From Streptomyces sp. NBC_00239 (GTDB lineage Bacteria > Actinomycetota > Actinomycetes > Streptomycetales > Streptomycetaceae), in contig NZ_CP108095.1 in NCBI RefSeq assembly GCF_036194065.1, positions 5,952,001-6,016,000 on the forward strand: DNA of 64,000 bases. The letters are read 5' to 3'. The position numbers and the translations under genes are program-made. This document shows, one piece after another, positions 32,887-44,642 of this stretch. How positions within the stretch are numbered: position 1 is the stretch's first letter; every line of letters begins with the position of its first letter. The notes beneath the pieces were generated by a model, which was not told the DNA's origin, searched no databases, and was given only the letters and a program-made list of their open reading frames with translations.

Positions 32887-33678
32887 TCAGTACTTCGGCC
32901 CCACATGGGCGTCCATCAACGCGATGGACGCCTTTCGGGCTATGGACACGTTGAACGGGTCGCTGCCGCGAGCAAGGATCGTCCACTCGACCCCCACCTT
33001 CGTCAGCGTGTCCGTGCAGAGCTTCCGGATGTCGTCGGACTTGTTGGTGAAGAAGTACCGCGGGTACTCGTAGCGCTTTCGCTCGCCGCCGACGAGGCGC
33101 GTGGTCCAGTTGGTGATCCGGCAGCCGTCCGAGTGGATGAGCCCCCGGATGAACTCCCACGGGTAGGCGTCGACTATCTCTTGCTGCCACGGTTCGAGCG
33201 CGATGCGCCGCTCGTGCTTCCTGCCCGGGCCGTGCTGGGGAAAGATGCATTCGAGGTGCTGGGAGTACACCTTCACGTTGTGGCACCCGGTGCTGCGTAC
33301 CCGGCACGTGCTGTGGAGCGGGAGGACGCGCCGCATGGCCGCCTCGCAAGCGTCCATCAGGCCCGGCCATTTGTTATCGCAGGTGATCATGAGGCTGGGT
33401 GCCCGGTGGGCCGAGTACCAACTGATGTGACCGTCGCCCAGGTAGAGGCCCAGGAGGTATGAGTAGGCCTCATGGTCAAGAGGCACCTCGTGGCACCTCG
33501 GGCAGTCCGGCCGGGCTTGGCGTCCAGGGCACTCGCCACGCTTCGCGCGGTCCATGTGCTTCCAGTAGCCGATTGTTCCGAGGGGCACGTTCAGTCGCCG
33601 TGCGACGTCGCTGTTCCGGACGCCGTCCCGGAGCAACGACAGGGCCGTCTGGCGCACCGTGAGGGTGTGATACGTCAT
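32887..33678 (-). CDS. HTH plus LAGLIDADG-type homing-endonuclease-like protein
   Basis: A 263-residue protein from ATG 33678. Residues about 8-40 form a helix-turn-helix ('TALSLLRDGVRNSDVARRLN', 'PLGTIGYWK'), resembling resolvase/Hin-type HTH. A possible zinc knuckle 'CPGRQARPDCPRCHE' lies at 50-64. Two degenerate LAGLIDADG helices are visible: 'YLLGLYLGDGHIS' (74-86) and 'FIRGLIHSDGCR' (176-187), each with the acidic residue. This is the architecture of free-standing homing endonucleases or their domesticated regulators. It sits between a binding-protein gene and tRNA-Leu and has its own inverted-repeat promoter site. No intron or intein host was seen. Confidence 0.8.
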   Translation of the reverse strand: MTYHTLTVRQTALSLLRDGVRNSDVARRLNVPLGTIGYWKHMDRAKRGECPGRQARPDCPRCHEVPLDHEAYSYLLGLYLGDGHISWYSAHRAPSLMITCDNKWPGLMDACEAAMRRVLPLHSTCRVRSTGCHNVKVYSQHLECIFPQHGPGRKHERRIALEPWQQEIVDAYPWEFIRGLIHSDGCRITNWTTRLVGGERKRYEYPRYFFTNKSDDIRKLCTDTLTKVGVEWTILARGSDPFNVSIARKASIALMDAHVGPKY

Positions 33679-33680
33679 GT

Positions 33681-33707
33681 CGCCACTCTGTGTGATGCAA
33701 AGTGGCG
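33681..33707 (-). promoter_or_regulatory. Inverted repeat just upstream of the endonuclease-like gene
   Basis: CGCCACT (33681-33687) and AGTGGCG (33701-33707) flank a 13-base spacer, directly before the start codon at 33678. It could be an operator for the protein's own HTH or the 5' RNA hairpin. Confidence 0.5.
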
Positions 33708-33721
33708 GCGTGTAGCAAAAA

Positions 33722-33751
33722 GCGAACGTTCACGCGAAGGTGAACGTCCGC
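33722..33751 (-). terminator. Terminator of the tRNA-Leu gene
   Basis: GCGAACGTTCAC (33722-33733) pairs with 33740-33751 with one mismatch and a 6-base loop. On the minus strand it is followed by TTTTTG, on the plus strand by TTTTC. It lies 13 bp past the tRNA 3' end. Confidence 0.8.
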
Positions 33752-33763
33752 TTTTCGGACATG

Positions 33764-33847
33764 TGCCGGGTATGGGATTCGAACCCACACGTCCTTGCGG
33801 ACAGAGGTGTTTGAGACCTCCGCGTCAACCAGTTGCGCCAACCCGGC
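33764..33847 (-). tRNA. tRNA-Leu (anticodon CAA)
   Basis: An 84-nt class II tRNA on the minus strand. Acceptor arms GCCGGGT/ACCCGGC close it. The anticodon stem GAGGT/ACCTC holds the loop CTCAAAC, giving anticodon CAA, which reads UUG. A variable arm (TGTCCGCAAGGACG) and T arm with GGTTCGAATCC follow. The discriminator is A and the 3' CCA is not encoded. UUG is rare in high-GC genes. The 3' half is not duplicated nearby, so I see no integrated element attached to it. Confidence 0.96.
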
Positions 33848-33942
33848 AGGCTTGCACGTCGGAGTGTACCGGGTGACTCGGCGACGTTGCAGCTAGGTAG
33901 GCTCATTCCAGCAGCACACAGCCCCGCCTCAAGGAGTCTCCC

Positions 33943-34605
33943 GTGACCGCCGCCGAGTCCGAGTCGTCGCCCACGCCCGTAGACGCCGACCAGTCGCACG
34001 TCCCGCCGCTGACGACCCGTGTCGTCATCGCCGAGGACGAGGCGCTCATCCGTCTCGACCTCAAGGAGATGCTGGAGGAGGAGGGCTACGCCGTCGTCGG
34101 CGAGGCCGGGGACGGGCAGACGGCCGTCGAGCTGGCGCGGGAGCACCGGCCGGACCTGGTGATCCTGGACGTGAAGATGCCCGTCCTGGACGGGATCTCC
34201 GCGGCCGAGAAGATCGCGGAGGAGTCCATCGCGCCGGTCCTGATGCTGACCGCGTTCTCGCAGCGCGACCTGGTCGAGCGGGCCCGTGACGCGGGTGCGA
34301 TGGCGTACCTGGTGAAGCCGTTCAGCAAGAGCGACGTGGTGCCGGCCATCGAGATGGCGGTGTCGCGGTTCGCGGAGCTGAAGGCGCTGGAGAAGGAGGT
34401 CGCGGACCTCTCGCTGCGGCTGGAGACGCGCAAGCTGGTGGACCGGGCGAAGAGCGTGCTGCAGACGCAGTACGGGCTGTCCGAGCCGGCCGCGTTCCGG
34501 TGGATCCAGAAGACGTCGATGGACCGGCGGATGTCGATGCAGCAGGTGGCCGAGGCGGTCATCGAGGACGCCGAGGAGAAGAAGAACGCGGCCAAGGGCC
34601 AGTAG
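33943..34605 (+). CDS. pdtaR: PdtaR-like response regulator with ANTAR RNA-binding domain
   Basis: A 220-residue regulator from GTG 33943 after AAGGAG. The receiver domain (about residues 25-140) has the acidic pair in 'VVIAEDEALIRLDL', the phosphoacceptor Asp in 'PDLVILDVKMPVLDGI', the Thr/Ser in 'VLMLTAF' and Lys in 'AYLVKPFSK'. A coiled-coil linker ('FAELKALEKEVADLSLRLETRKLVDRAK') leads to the ANTAR domain ('QTQYGLSEPAAFRWIQKTSMDRRMSMQQVAEAVI'). ANTAR proteins prevent transcription termination by binding paired hairpins in target RNAs. In actinobacteria it pairs with the PdtaS sensor kinase, not in this window. Confidence 0.95.
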   Translation: MTAAESESSPTPVDADQSHVPPLTTRVVIAEDEALIRLDLKEMLEEEGYAVVGEAGDGQTAVELAREHRPDLVILDVKMPVLDGISAAEKIAEESIAPVLMLTAFSQRDLVERARDAGAMAYLVKPFSKSDVVPAIEMAVSRFAELKALEKEVADLSLRLETRKLVDRAKSVLQTQYGLSEPAAFRWIQKTSMDRRMSMQQVAEAVIEDAEEKKNAAKGQ

Positions 34606-34640
34606 GGCCCGCGGGAGGGCCGTGGCCGGCCCGTACGTAC

Positions 34641-34683
34641 GACTGAGGCCCGCCCCCGGAACATCCGGGGGCGGGCCTCAGTC
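34641..34683. terminator. 20-bp perfect bidirectional terminator
   Basis: Bases 34641-34660 pair exactly with 34664-34683 around the loop ACA. It lies between the convergent pdtaR and livF genes; GTTTG follows on the plus strand. Confidence 0.9.
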
Positions 34684-34703
34684 GTTTGTGCGTACGGCGG
34701 GGG

Positions 34704-36489
<1,786 letters not shown>

Positions 36490-36493
<4 letters not shown>

Positions 36494-38214
36494 GCCCCCG
36501 CCTTGGCGGTGGCCAGGTCCGTGGGGGCCTGGTCAGCGGTGTCGTCGTGGAACTCGAGCTTGGCCCGCTTGTTGGCGATGAGGCCTTCGGGGCGGAAGCG
36601 CATGAGCAGGATGAGGGCGATGCCGAAGCCGAGGAGCTGGTAGTCCTGGAGGAACTGCAGCTTGGCCGGGATCAGGAAGAGCAGTGCGGCGCCGAGGATG
36701 GGGCCGCGGATGGTGCCCATGCCGCCGAGGATGACGGCGGCGAGGAGGAACGCGGAGTTCGGGGGCACGGGGCCGGCGAAGACGTAGTTCTCGGGGACGA
36801 CCGTGGTGTTGACGTGGGCCTGGACGGTGCCGGCGAGGCCCGCGAGGGTGGCGCCGAGGGCGAAGGCGATCAGCTTGACGCGGAAGCCGTTGATGCCCAT
36901 GGCGGTGGCGGCGGTCTCGTCTTCGCGGATGGCGACCCAGGCGCGGCCGATGCGGCTGTTCTGGGCGCGGGCGAAGATGACGATGACGAGGGCCATCACG
37001 AGGAGCATGAGCAGGTAGTAGTTGGCGTAGGCGCCGAGTTCTACGCCCATGACGGTGTGGGCTTCGCCGAAGTTCCACCCGAAGAGTTCGAGGTGGGGGA
37101 CGTTCGGGATGCCGTTGGGGCCGTTGGTGATGTCCGGGCCGGAGACGCCGTCGAGGTTGCCCATGGCGATGCGGAAGATTTCTCCGAAGCCGAGGGTGAC
37201 GATGGCGAGGTAGTCGCCGCGCAGTCGCAGGGTGGGGGCGCCGATGACGACGCCGAAGATCAGCGAGGCGAGGGCGCCGGCGAGGACTGCGGCCCAGAAG
37301 GGGAGCTTGACGTCGAATGCGGAGGCGGTGCTTCCGGAGACGAGGGCCGCGGTGTAGGCGCCGACGCCGAGGAAGGCGACGTAGCCGAGGTCGAGGAGGC
37401 CGGCGAGGCCGACGACGACGTTCAGGCCGAGGGCGACGGTCGCGAAGATGAGGATGTTGACCGCGATGAGGGTGTAGGTGTCGCCGCTCTGCTGGATGAA
37501 CGGGAAGGCGACGGCCGCGGCCATGGTCCCGATGATCGTCACCTGGCGGTTGCGTGCGGTGATCTCGGAGAACCGTTCGACCAGGCCGGACTTGAGGAGG
37601 GCCGTGGTGGCGAACAGGACGATGATCAGGTACGCGATGAAGAGCTGCGGTTCCTTGTCGTCGGTGTCGATGCCGAAGGTGACGACGTAGAGGCCCACGG
37701 CGAAGGCGCCGGTGATGACGAGGATTTCGGCCCAGGAGGGCAGCTTCCCGGCCGGGGCGGCCTTGCGGGTGTCGTCGGGGAGCTTGTACGCGGCGAGGGC
37801 CGGGACGAGCGAGGCGACGACGGCGACGTAGGCGCCGGGTTCGAGGTGGGCGACGCCGCCGAGTTCGACGGCGATGGAGACCACCGTGAACAGGGTGGTG
37901 GCGAAGGTGCCCAGGGCCAGGAGCCAGACGGCCTTGCGGGCGCCGGTGGGGGTGAGCCAGCCGAAGCCCTTGGTGCCGAGCGCGGAGAGCGCGAAGGCGG
38001 CGGTGAGGAGCGCGCCGACCAGGGTGAGCATCTGGAGCGGGGCGGGGCTGCCGTAGATGGTGAGGTCACCGGGGAAGTCGGTGGTCCACGTCCAGGCGAG
38101 GTAGGTGCTGGCGATCGTGGCGAGGCTGCCGCCGATGATCGCGTACAGCAGGCTGCTCTTGGGGGCGCCCGCGGTGGTGGTCTTCGTGGTGCTGTCGGTG
38201 GTCATGGTTCTCAC
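36490..38214 (-). CDS. livM: Branched-chain amino acid ABC permease LivM, N-terminally extended
   Basis: A 574-residue membrane protein. The conserved LivM permease starts near residue 250 ('AVNILIFATVALGLNVVVGLAGLLDLGYVAFLGVGAYTAAL') and includes the EAA-like loop 'IGRAWVAIREDETAATAMGING' and 'LGGMGTIRGPILGAALLFLIP'. About 240 residues precede it, with around six hydrophobic segments ('LLYAIIGGSLATIASTYLA', 'LTLVGALLTAAFALSALG', 'AVWLLALGTFATTLFTVV', and others). Ordinary LivM proteins are about 320-420 residues. The extension is seen in actinobacterial versions as I recall, but has no known role. It overlaps livH by 4 bp. Confidence 0.93.
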
Positions 38215-39143
38215 GCCCGATCCGCGACGCGCTCACCGAGCAGGCCTTGTGGCCGCACGAGGAGGACGACGATGAGGAGTACGAACGCCCAGACGTTGGA
38301 CCAGGCTCCACCGCCGAGCTGCTGCATGCCGGGGATGTCCTCGATGTAGGCGATCGAGAGCGATTCGGCGAGGCCGAGGACGACGCCGCCGACCATGGCT
38401 CCGTAGATGTTGCCGATGCCGCCGAGGACGGCTGCGGTGAACGCCTTGAGGCCGAGGATGAAGCCCATTTCGAAGTTGATCTGGCCCTTGTCGAGGCCGT
38501 AGGCGACGGCGGCGACGGCGGCGAACGCGGCACCGATGGCGAAGGCCATGACGATGATGCGGTCGGTGTTGATGCCCATCAGCTTCGCGGTGTCCGGGTC
38601 CTGCGCGGTGGCCTGCATGGCGCGGCCGCTGCGGCTCTTGGCGACGAAGACGCCGAGGGCGAGCATGCACAGGGGGGCGAGGACGAGGACGAAGGCGTCG
38701 GCGCGCTGGATCGTCAGGCTGTCGGTGATCTGGTAGGCGTCGCCCTTGAACTCGGGGAACGTCACTGCCTTCTTGGCGTCCGGGTAGAACTGCCACACGA
38801 GCTGCTGGAGCGCGATGGAGAGGCCGATGGCGGTGATGAGGGGGGCGAGCCTGGGCGCGCTGCGCAGGGGGCGGTACGCGAAGCGTTCCGCTGCGGTCGC
38901 GACCGCTACGGAGGCGAGTGCGCCACCGATGATCATGAGCGGGATCGCCACCAGGAGTGAAGTACCGCTGGGGAGGGCGGTGTAGGTGGTGAGGGCTCCA
39001 AAGCCGCCGATCATGAAGATCTCGCCGTGGGCGAAGTTGATGAGCTGGACGATGCCGTAGACCATGGTGTACCCGATGGCTATGAGGCCATAAAGGGCAC
39101 CGAGGGCAAGGCCGTTGGCCAGCTGTTGCGGCAGTTCGTGCAC
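38211..39143 (-). CDS. livH: Branched-chain amino acid ABC permease LivH
   Basis: A 310-residue permease from GTG 39143. 'QQLANGLALGALYGLIAIGYTMVYGIVQLINFAHGEIFMIGGF' is the LivH opening. 'SGRAMQATAQDPDTAKLMGINTDRIIVMAFAIGAAFAAVAAVAYG' carries the ATPase-contact loop, and 'GFILGLKAFTAAVLGGIGNIYGAMVGGVVLGLAESL' completes the core. It forms the transmembrane channel with LivM. A 14-bp hairpin in the 136-bp gap after livK probably lowers its transcription relative to the binding protein. Confidence 0.95.
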   Translation of the reverse strand: MHELPQQLANGLALGALYGLIAIGYTMVYGIVQLINFAHGEIFMIGGFGALTTYTALPSGTSLLVAIPLMIIGGALASVAVATAAERFAYRPLRSAPRLAPLITAIGLSIALQQLVWQFYPDAKKAVTFPEFKGDAYQITDSLTIQRADAFVLVLAPLCMLALGVFVAKSRSGRAMQATAQDPDTAKLMGINTDRIIVMAFAIGAAFAAVAAVAYGLDKGQINFEMGFILGLKAFTAAVLGGIGNIYGAMVGGVVLGLAESLSIAYIEDIPGMQQLGGGAWSNVWAFVLLIVVLLVRPQGLLGERVADRA

Positions 39144-39177
39144 CGCAGGGCCTCCGATGAGCGTGTCGGATAAGACT

Positions 39178-39210
39178 CCGCGCGAGGGCGCTGTTTGCGC
39201 CCTCGCGCGG
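39178..39210 (-). terminator. Intra-operon hairpin between livK and livH
   Basis: CCGCGCGAGGGCGC (39178-39191) pairs perfectly with 39197-39210 around TGTTT. It would partially terminate transcripts or shield the livK 3' end, giving excess binding protein over permease. Confidence 0.75.
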
Positions 39211-39279
39211 TGGGGTGGTTCAGGTGGTGCGGTTCAGGCCGGGTGGCCTGGGTCCGGGCCGGGAGGGCCCGTGGGGGTG

Positions 39280-40518
39280 CTACTCGGTGAAGGTGTCGCT
39301 CTTGACGTCCTTCCAGGCGCCACCCTCGACCTTGTAGACGGTGAGCTGCTTGTTGGTGGTGTCGCCGTACTCGTCGAAGGCGACCTTGCCGGTCACGCCG
39401 TCGAAGGAGACCTTGCCGAGGGCCTCGACGACCTTGGCGCGGGCGTCGTCCGGGACCTTGCCGCCGTTGGCGGTGACGACGGCCTTGACGGCCTGGATGA
39501 CGGACCAGGCGGCGTCGTAGGAGTAGCCGCCGTAGGCCGCGTACGGGTCCTTGTAGCCGCCGGCCGCGTAGTCGGCGATGAAGGTCTTGGCGGTGGGGAG
39601 CTTCTCGACGGGGTAGCCGATCGAGGTGGCGAGGTCGCCGTCGTTGGCCTCGGCGGACGCGGCGATGAAGGCCGGGTCGTAGATGCCGTCGCCGCCCATG
39701 ACGGGCACCTTGGCGCCGGTCTTCTTGATCTGGTCGGAGAGCAGGCCGCCCTCGGGGTACTGGCCGCCGAAGTAGACGGAGTCGGCGCCGGAGGACTTGA
39801 CCTTGTCGGCGGTCGTGGAGAAGTCGGTCTCCTTGACGGTGACGTGGTCGGTGTCGACGACCTTGCCGCCGAGGCGCTTGAACTCGTCGGAGAAGATCGC
39901 GGCGAGGCCGGCGCCGTAGGTCTGCTTGTCGTCGACGACGAAGACCTTCTTCTTGCCGGCGTCCTTGAAGAGGTACTGGGCGGCGAACTTGCCCTGGACC
40001 ACGTCGGTGGCGGCGGTGCGGAAGTAGGTCTTGAAGGGGCGCTTGAACTCGCCCTTGCCCCAGTTGTCGCCCTGGCTGAGCGAGGGGTTGGTGTTGGCCG
40101 GGGAGACCTGCGCCAGGTTGGCGGAGGCGAAGACGCCCTGCATCTGCTGGGCGACGCCCGAGTTCAGGGGGCCGACGACGCCGAGGACTTCCTTGTTGCC
40201 GACGAGCTTGGTGGCGTTGGCCTGACCGGAGGCGGGGACCGCCTGGTCGTCGAGGGCCTCGACCTTGAACTCGACTCCGGGGACCTCGTTGTTCTTGTTG
40301 GCCGTCTTGGCCGCGAGGTCGGCGGAGTTCTTGATGCCCTGGCCGAGTGCGGAGAGCGAGCCCGTCAGCGGGGCGTCGACGCCGATGACGACGACGGTCT
40401 TCTTGCCGCCGTCGGTCTTGCCTTCGTCGGTCTTGCCGTCGCGCGATCCGCAGGCGGTGAGGGTCAGTGCTCCCGTGGTGATCACGGTGGTGAGGATGAG
40501 CAAAGAACGGTGTCGCAC
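39280..40518 (-). CDS. livK: Branched-chain amino acid-binding lipoprotein (LivK type)
   Basis: A 412-residue periplasmic-binding protein (Leu/Ile/Val type, Peripla_BP_6). GTG 40518 follows AAGGAAG. The signal and lipobox are 'LLILTTVITTGALTLTAC' with Cys23. Core segments are 'IGVDAPLTGSLSALGQGIKNSADLAAK', 'VVGPLNSGVAQQMQGVFASANLAQVSPANTNPSLS', and 'YFRTAATDVVQGKFAAQYLF'. It captures branched-chain amino acids for LivHMGF and begins the operon. Confidence 0.95.
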   Translation of the reverse strand: MRHRSLLILTTVITTGALTLTACGSRDGKTDEGKTDGGKKTVVVIGVDAPLTGSLSALGQGIKNSADLAAKTANKNNEVPGVEFKVEALDDQAVPASGQANATKLVGNKEVLGVVGPLNSGVAQQMQGVFASANLAQVSPANTNPSLSQGDNWGKGEFKRPFKTYFRTAATDVVQGKFAAQYLFKDAGKKKVFVVDDKQTYGAGLAAIFSDEFKRLGGKVVDTDHVTVKETDFSTTADKVKSSGADSVYFGGQYPEGGLLSDQIKKTGAKVPVMGGDGIYDPAFIAASAEANDGDLATSIGYPVEKLPTAKTFIADYAAGGYKDPYAAYGGYSYDAAWSVIQAVKAVVTANGGKVPDDARAKVVEALGKVSFDGVTGKVAFDEYGDTTNKQLTVYKVEGGAWKDVKSDTFTE

Positions 40519-41084
40519 GATTCTTCCTTTCCCTGGCGCGGCCCCCTATGCGAGGTGCCGTTTTGTCGCCGGGCCGCACTGGGAGGTACGCGGCCGTGCT
40601 GCGATGCGCCCGGCGGCGCGGTGACTGGCCGTGACTCTAGAGCGGAGGTGGCGAGATGGGGGAGGCGGGAAAGGAGGATGTGACGCTCTTGTTATGCCAA
40701 GGCCAAGAATGTGTGCCGGTAATAGCGACAGATCGGGCGTTTGGGGGTGGGGGTGATCGTCCGCATGGTGAGAATTCCCAGCTCCGCTAAGGGGCTTGAG
40801 GGTTTCATGCTACTGACGCTGATCGTTTGGTCATTTTGGTAGCAGGGTGTGGCCGAAATATGGCGGCCGCACGCGCTTGACGTGGGAAAACGGTCTTTCG
40901 CCGGGCATTCCGCCGGGTGTGGCGATTACGGAACGTAAAGGGATGGCGAGGTGCGCGCGGTGCGGGGGACCGGGGGGTGCGGGGCGCGCAAAGGGGGTCC
41001 GACCTGCTGAGTGCGCGCCGGGGTCGCGCCGCCCGGCCGGGTGACCGGAAGGCGGACAGCGGGGTCGGGAATCCGGTGAGGGGG
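40519..41084. other. 566-bp non-coding region ahead of livK
   Basis: No convincing gene is seen; frames here lack conserved features. It must hold the livK promoter on the minus strand. An inverted repeat TGCTAC (40808-40813)/GTAGCA (40839-40844) lies in an unusually AT-rich patch (about 40790-40870). The AT-rich stretch 40680-40730 is another candidate promoter area, but I cannot assign -35/-10 boxes with confidence. Confidence 0.5.
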
Positions 41085-41501
41085 TCAGGCCGGGGGTCGC
41101 CAGTTCTCTGAGCTGCGGGTGGCGCCGCGCTCCTCGGTGCAGCGCTGCCGGACGCGGGGTCCGGCGAAGTCAAGTGCCGCTTGGCGGCCGCTTGTTCGCT
41201 CCTCGGCGCGGGCCTCGGCGAGGACCTGTTCGTGGATCTCGTACTGGCCGTTCGACATGCCCTTCTGCTCCCAGTCGAGGCCGGCCCACTTACCGCCCGT
41301 GAGGGCCTCGGTGATCCAGTAGGAGACGAGGGCGGTGCAGATGTCGGCGGGGCTGCTGGGGCGGGGTGCGGGGGCGCTGGTGGCCGGTGTGCCGGTCGCG
41401 GGTGGGCCGGGCGTGGCGGAACCGGTGCATCCGGCGAGTGCGAGTGCGGCGAGGAGGGCGCAGGCGGTGTGCCGGGCCGTGGTGTGCGGCGTGGTCCCCA
41501 T
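41085..41501 (-). CDS. Small putative lipoprotein
   Basis: A 138-residue protein from ATG 41501; a longer frame begins at 41534. The signal 'TTARHTACALLAALALAGC' ends in a lipobox (Leu-Ala-Gly-Cys), followed by a Pro/Ala/Thr-rich linker. A mature domain of about 80 residues ('DICTALVSYWITEALTGGKWAGLDWEQKGMSNGQYEIHEQVLAEAR') follows with two Cys (in 'DICTAL' and 'RQRCTEE') that could form a disulfide. I do not recognise the family. It is probably an outer-face lipoprotein of unknown function. Confidence 0.7.
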   Translation of the reverse strand: MGTTPHTTARHTACALLAALALAGCTGSATPGPPATGTPATSAPAPRPSSPADICTALVSYWITEALTGGKWAGLDWEQKGMSNGQYEIHEQVLAEARAEERTSGRQAALDFAGPRVRQRCTEERGATRSSENWRPPA

Positions 41502-41619
41502 GAGGGGAAGGTAGGCCGTCACGATCGGTGACACAACCGTCGCGGGGGGAATGCCGGGGCTCCCCGGGCGCCCTGGGGGTGCGCGGGGAGCCCGGCGGTG
41601 TGCGGTGCGGGCGGGCGGC

Positions 41620-42099
41620 TCAGGTGGCGGGGACGGCGGTGGCGGTGCCGGCGTCCTTGAGCATGCAGGTGAGGCGGGCGGTGCAGATCCGCTTGTCCTG
41701 TTCGTCGGTGATGACGATCTCGTAGGTGGCGGTGGAGCGGCCGCGGTGGAGCGGGGTGGCTACGCCGGTGACGAGGCCGGAGCGGGCGCCGCGGTGGTGG
41801 GTGCAGTTGAGGTCGACGCCGACGGCGATCTTGTTGAGGCCGCCGTGGAGCATGGTGCCGACGGAGCCGAGGGTTTCGGCGAGTACGGCGGAGGCGCCGC
41901 CGTGCAGGAGTCCGTAGGGCTGGGTGTTGCCTTCGACGGGCATGGTGCCGACGACGCGGTCGGCGGCGGCTTCCAGGATCTGGATGCCCATGCGGGTGCC
42001 GAGGTGTCCGGCGGAGAAGAGTGCGGGCAGGTCGACGCCGAGTCCGGCGTATTCGTCGATGACCTCTTGCGGGAACTTCACGTGGCGCTGCTCGCCCAT
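41620..42099 (-). CDS. PaaI-like hotdog-fold thioesterase
   Basis: A 159-residue single hotdog protein. 'LGTRMGIQILEAAADRVVGTMPVEGNTQPYGLLHGGASAVLAETLGSVG' contains the 'HGG' catalytic loop with the following acidic residue, as in PaaI/YbdB/EntH-type thioesterases. 'VGVDLNCTHHRGARSGLVTGVATPLHRGRSTATYEIVITDE' is the conserved second half. It hydrolyses acyl- or aroyl-CoA esters; the natural substrate is unknown. It stands alone on the minus strand. Confidence 0.88.
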   Translation of the reverse strand: MGEQRHVKFPQEVIDEYAGLGVDLPALFSAGHLGTRMGIQILEAAADRVVGTMPVEGNTQPYGLLHGGASAVLAETLGSVGTMLHGGLNKIAVGVDLNCTHHRGARSGLVTGVATPLHRGRSTATYEIVITDEQDKRICTARLTCMLKDAGTATAVPAT

Positions 42100-42204
42100 G
42101 GGGCCGGCTCCGTTCGTAAACGACCGTTAACAAGGCTCTTCATATCAGGTGACCGGGATGCCGGTCAGGGAGGGGGAGGCGGCCGCGGACCGGCCGGGCG
42201 GAGG

Positions 42205-44538
<2,334 letters not shown>

Positions 44539-44642
44539 GTCGCTCCCCTTTGAGCAGTCTTCTCGTACGCATCCGATCCTGTCACGCTCCTCCGCCGTCG
44601 CCGACGGCGGATTTGTCGGTGGGGGCGCCTAGGATCGGGGGC

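Noticed and set aside
33764..33847. tRNA-Leu as the attachment site of an integrated element
   Set aside because: No integrase and no repeat of the tRNA 3' end was seen within the window.
32000..34000. Replication origin at the strand-composition flip
   Set aside because: No dnaA, dnaN or DnaA-box cluster is present; the change may be regional.
40805..41173. Small minus-strand gene in the livK upstream gap
   Set aside because: Arg/Pro/Ala-rich with no ribosome site, and it overlaps the lipoprotein 3' end.
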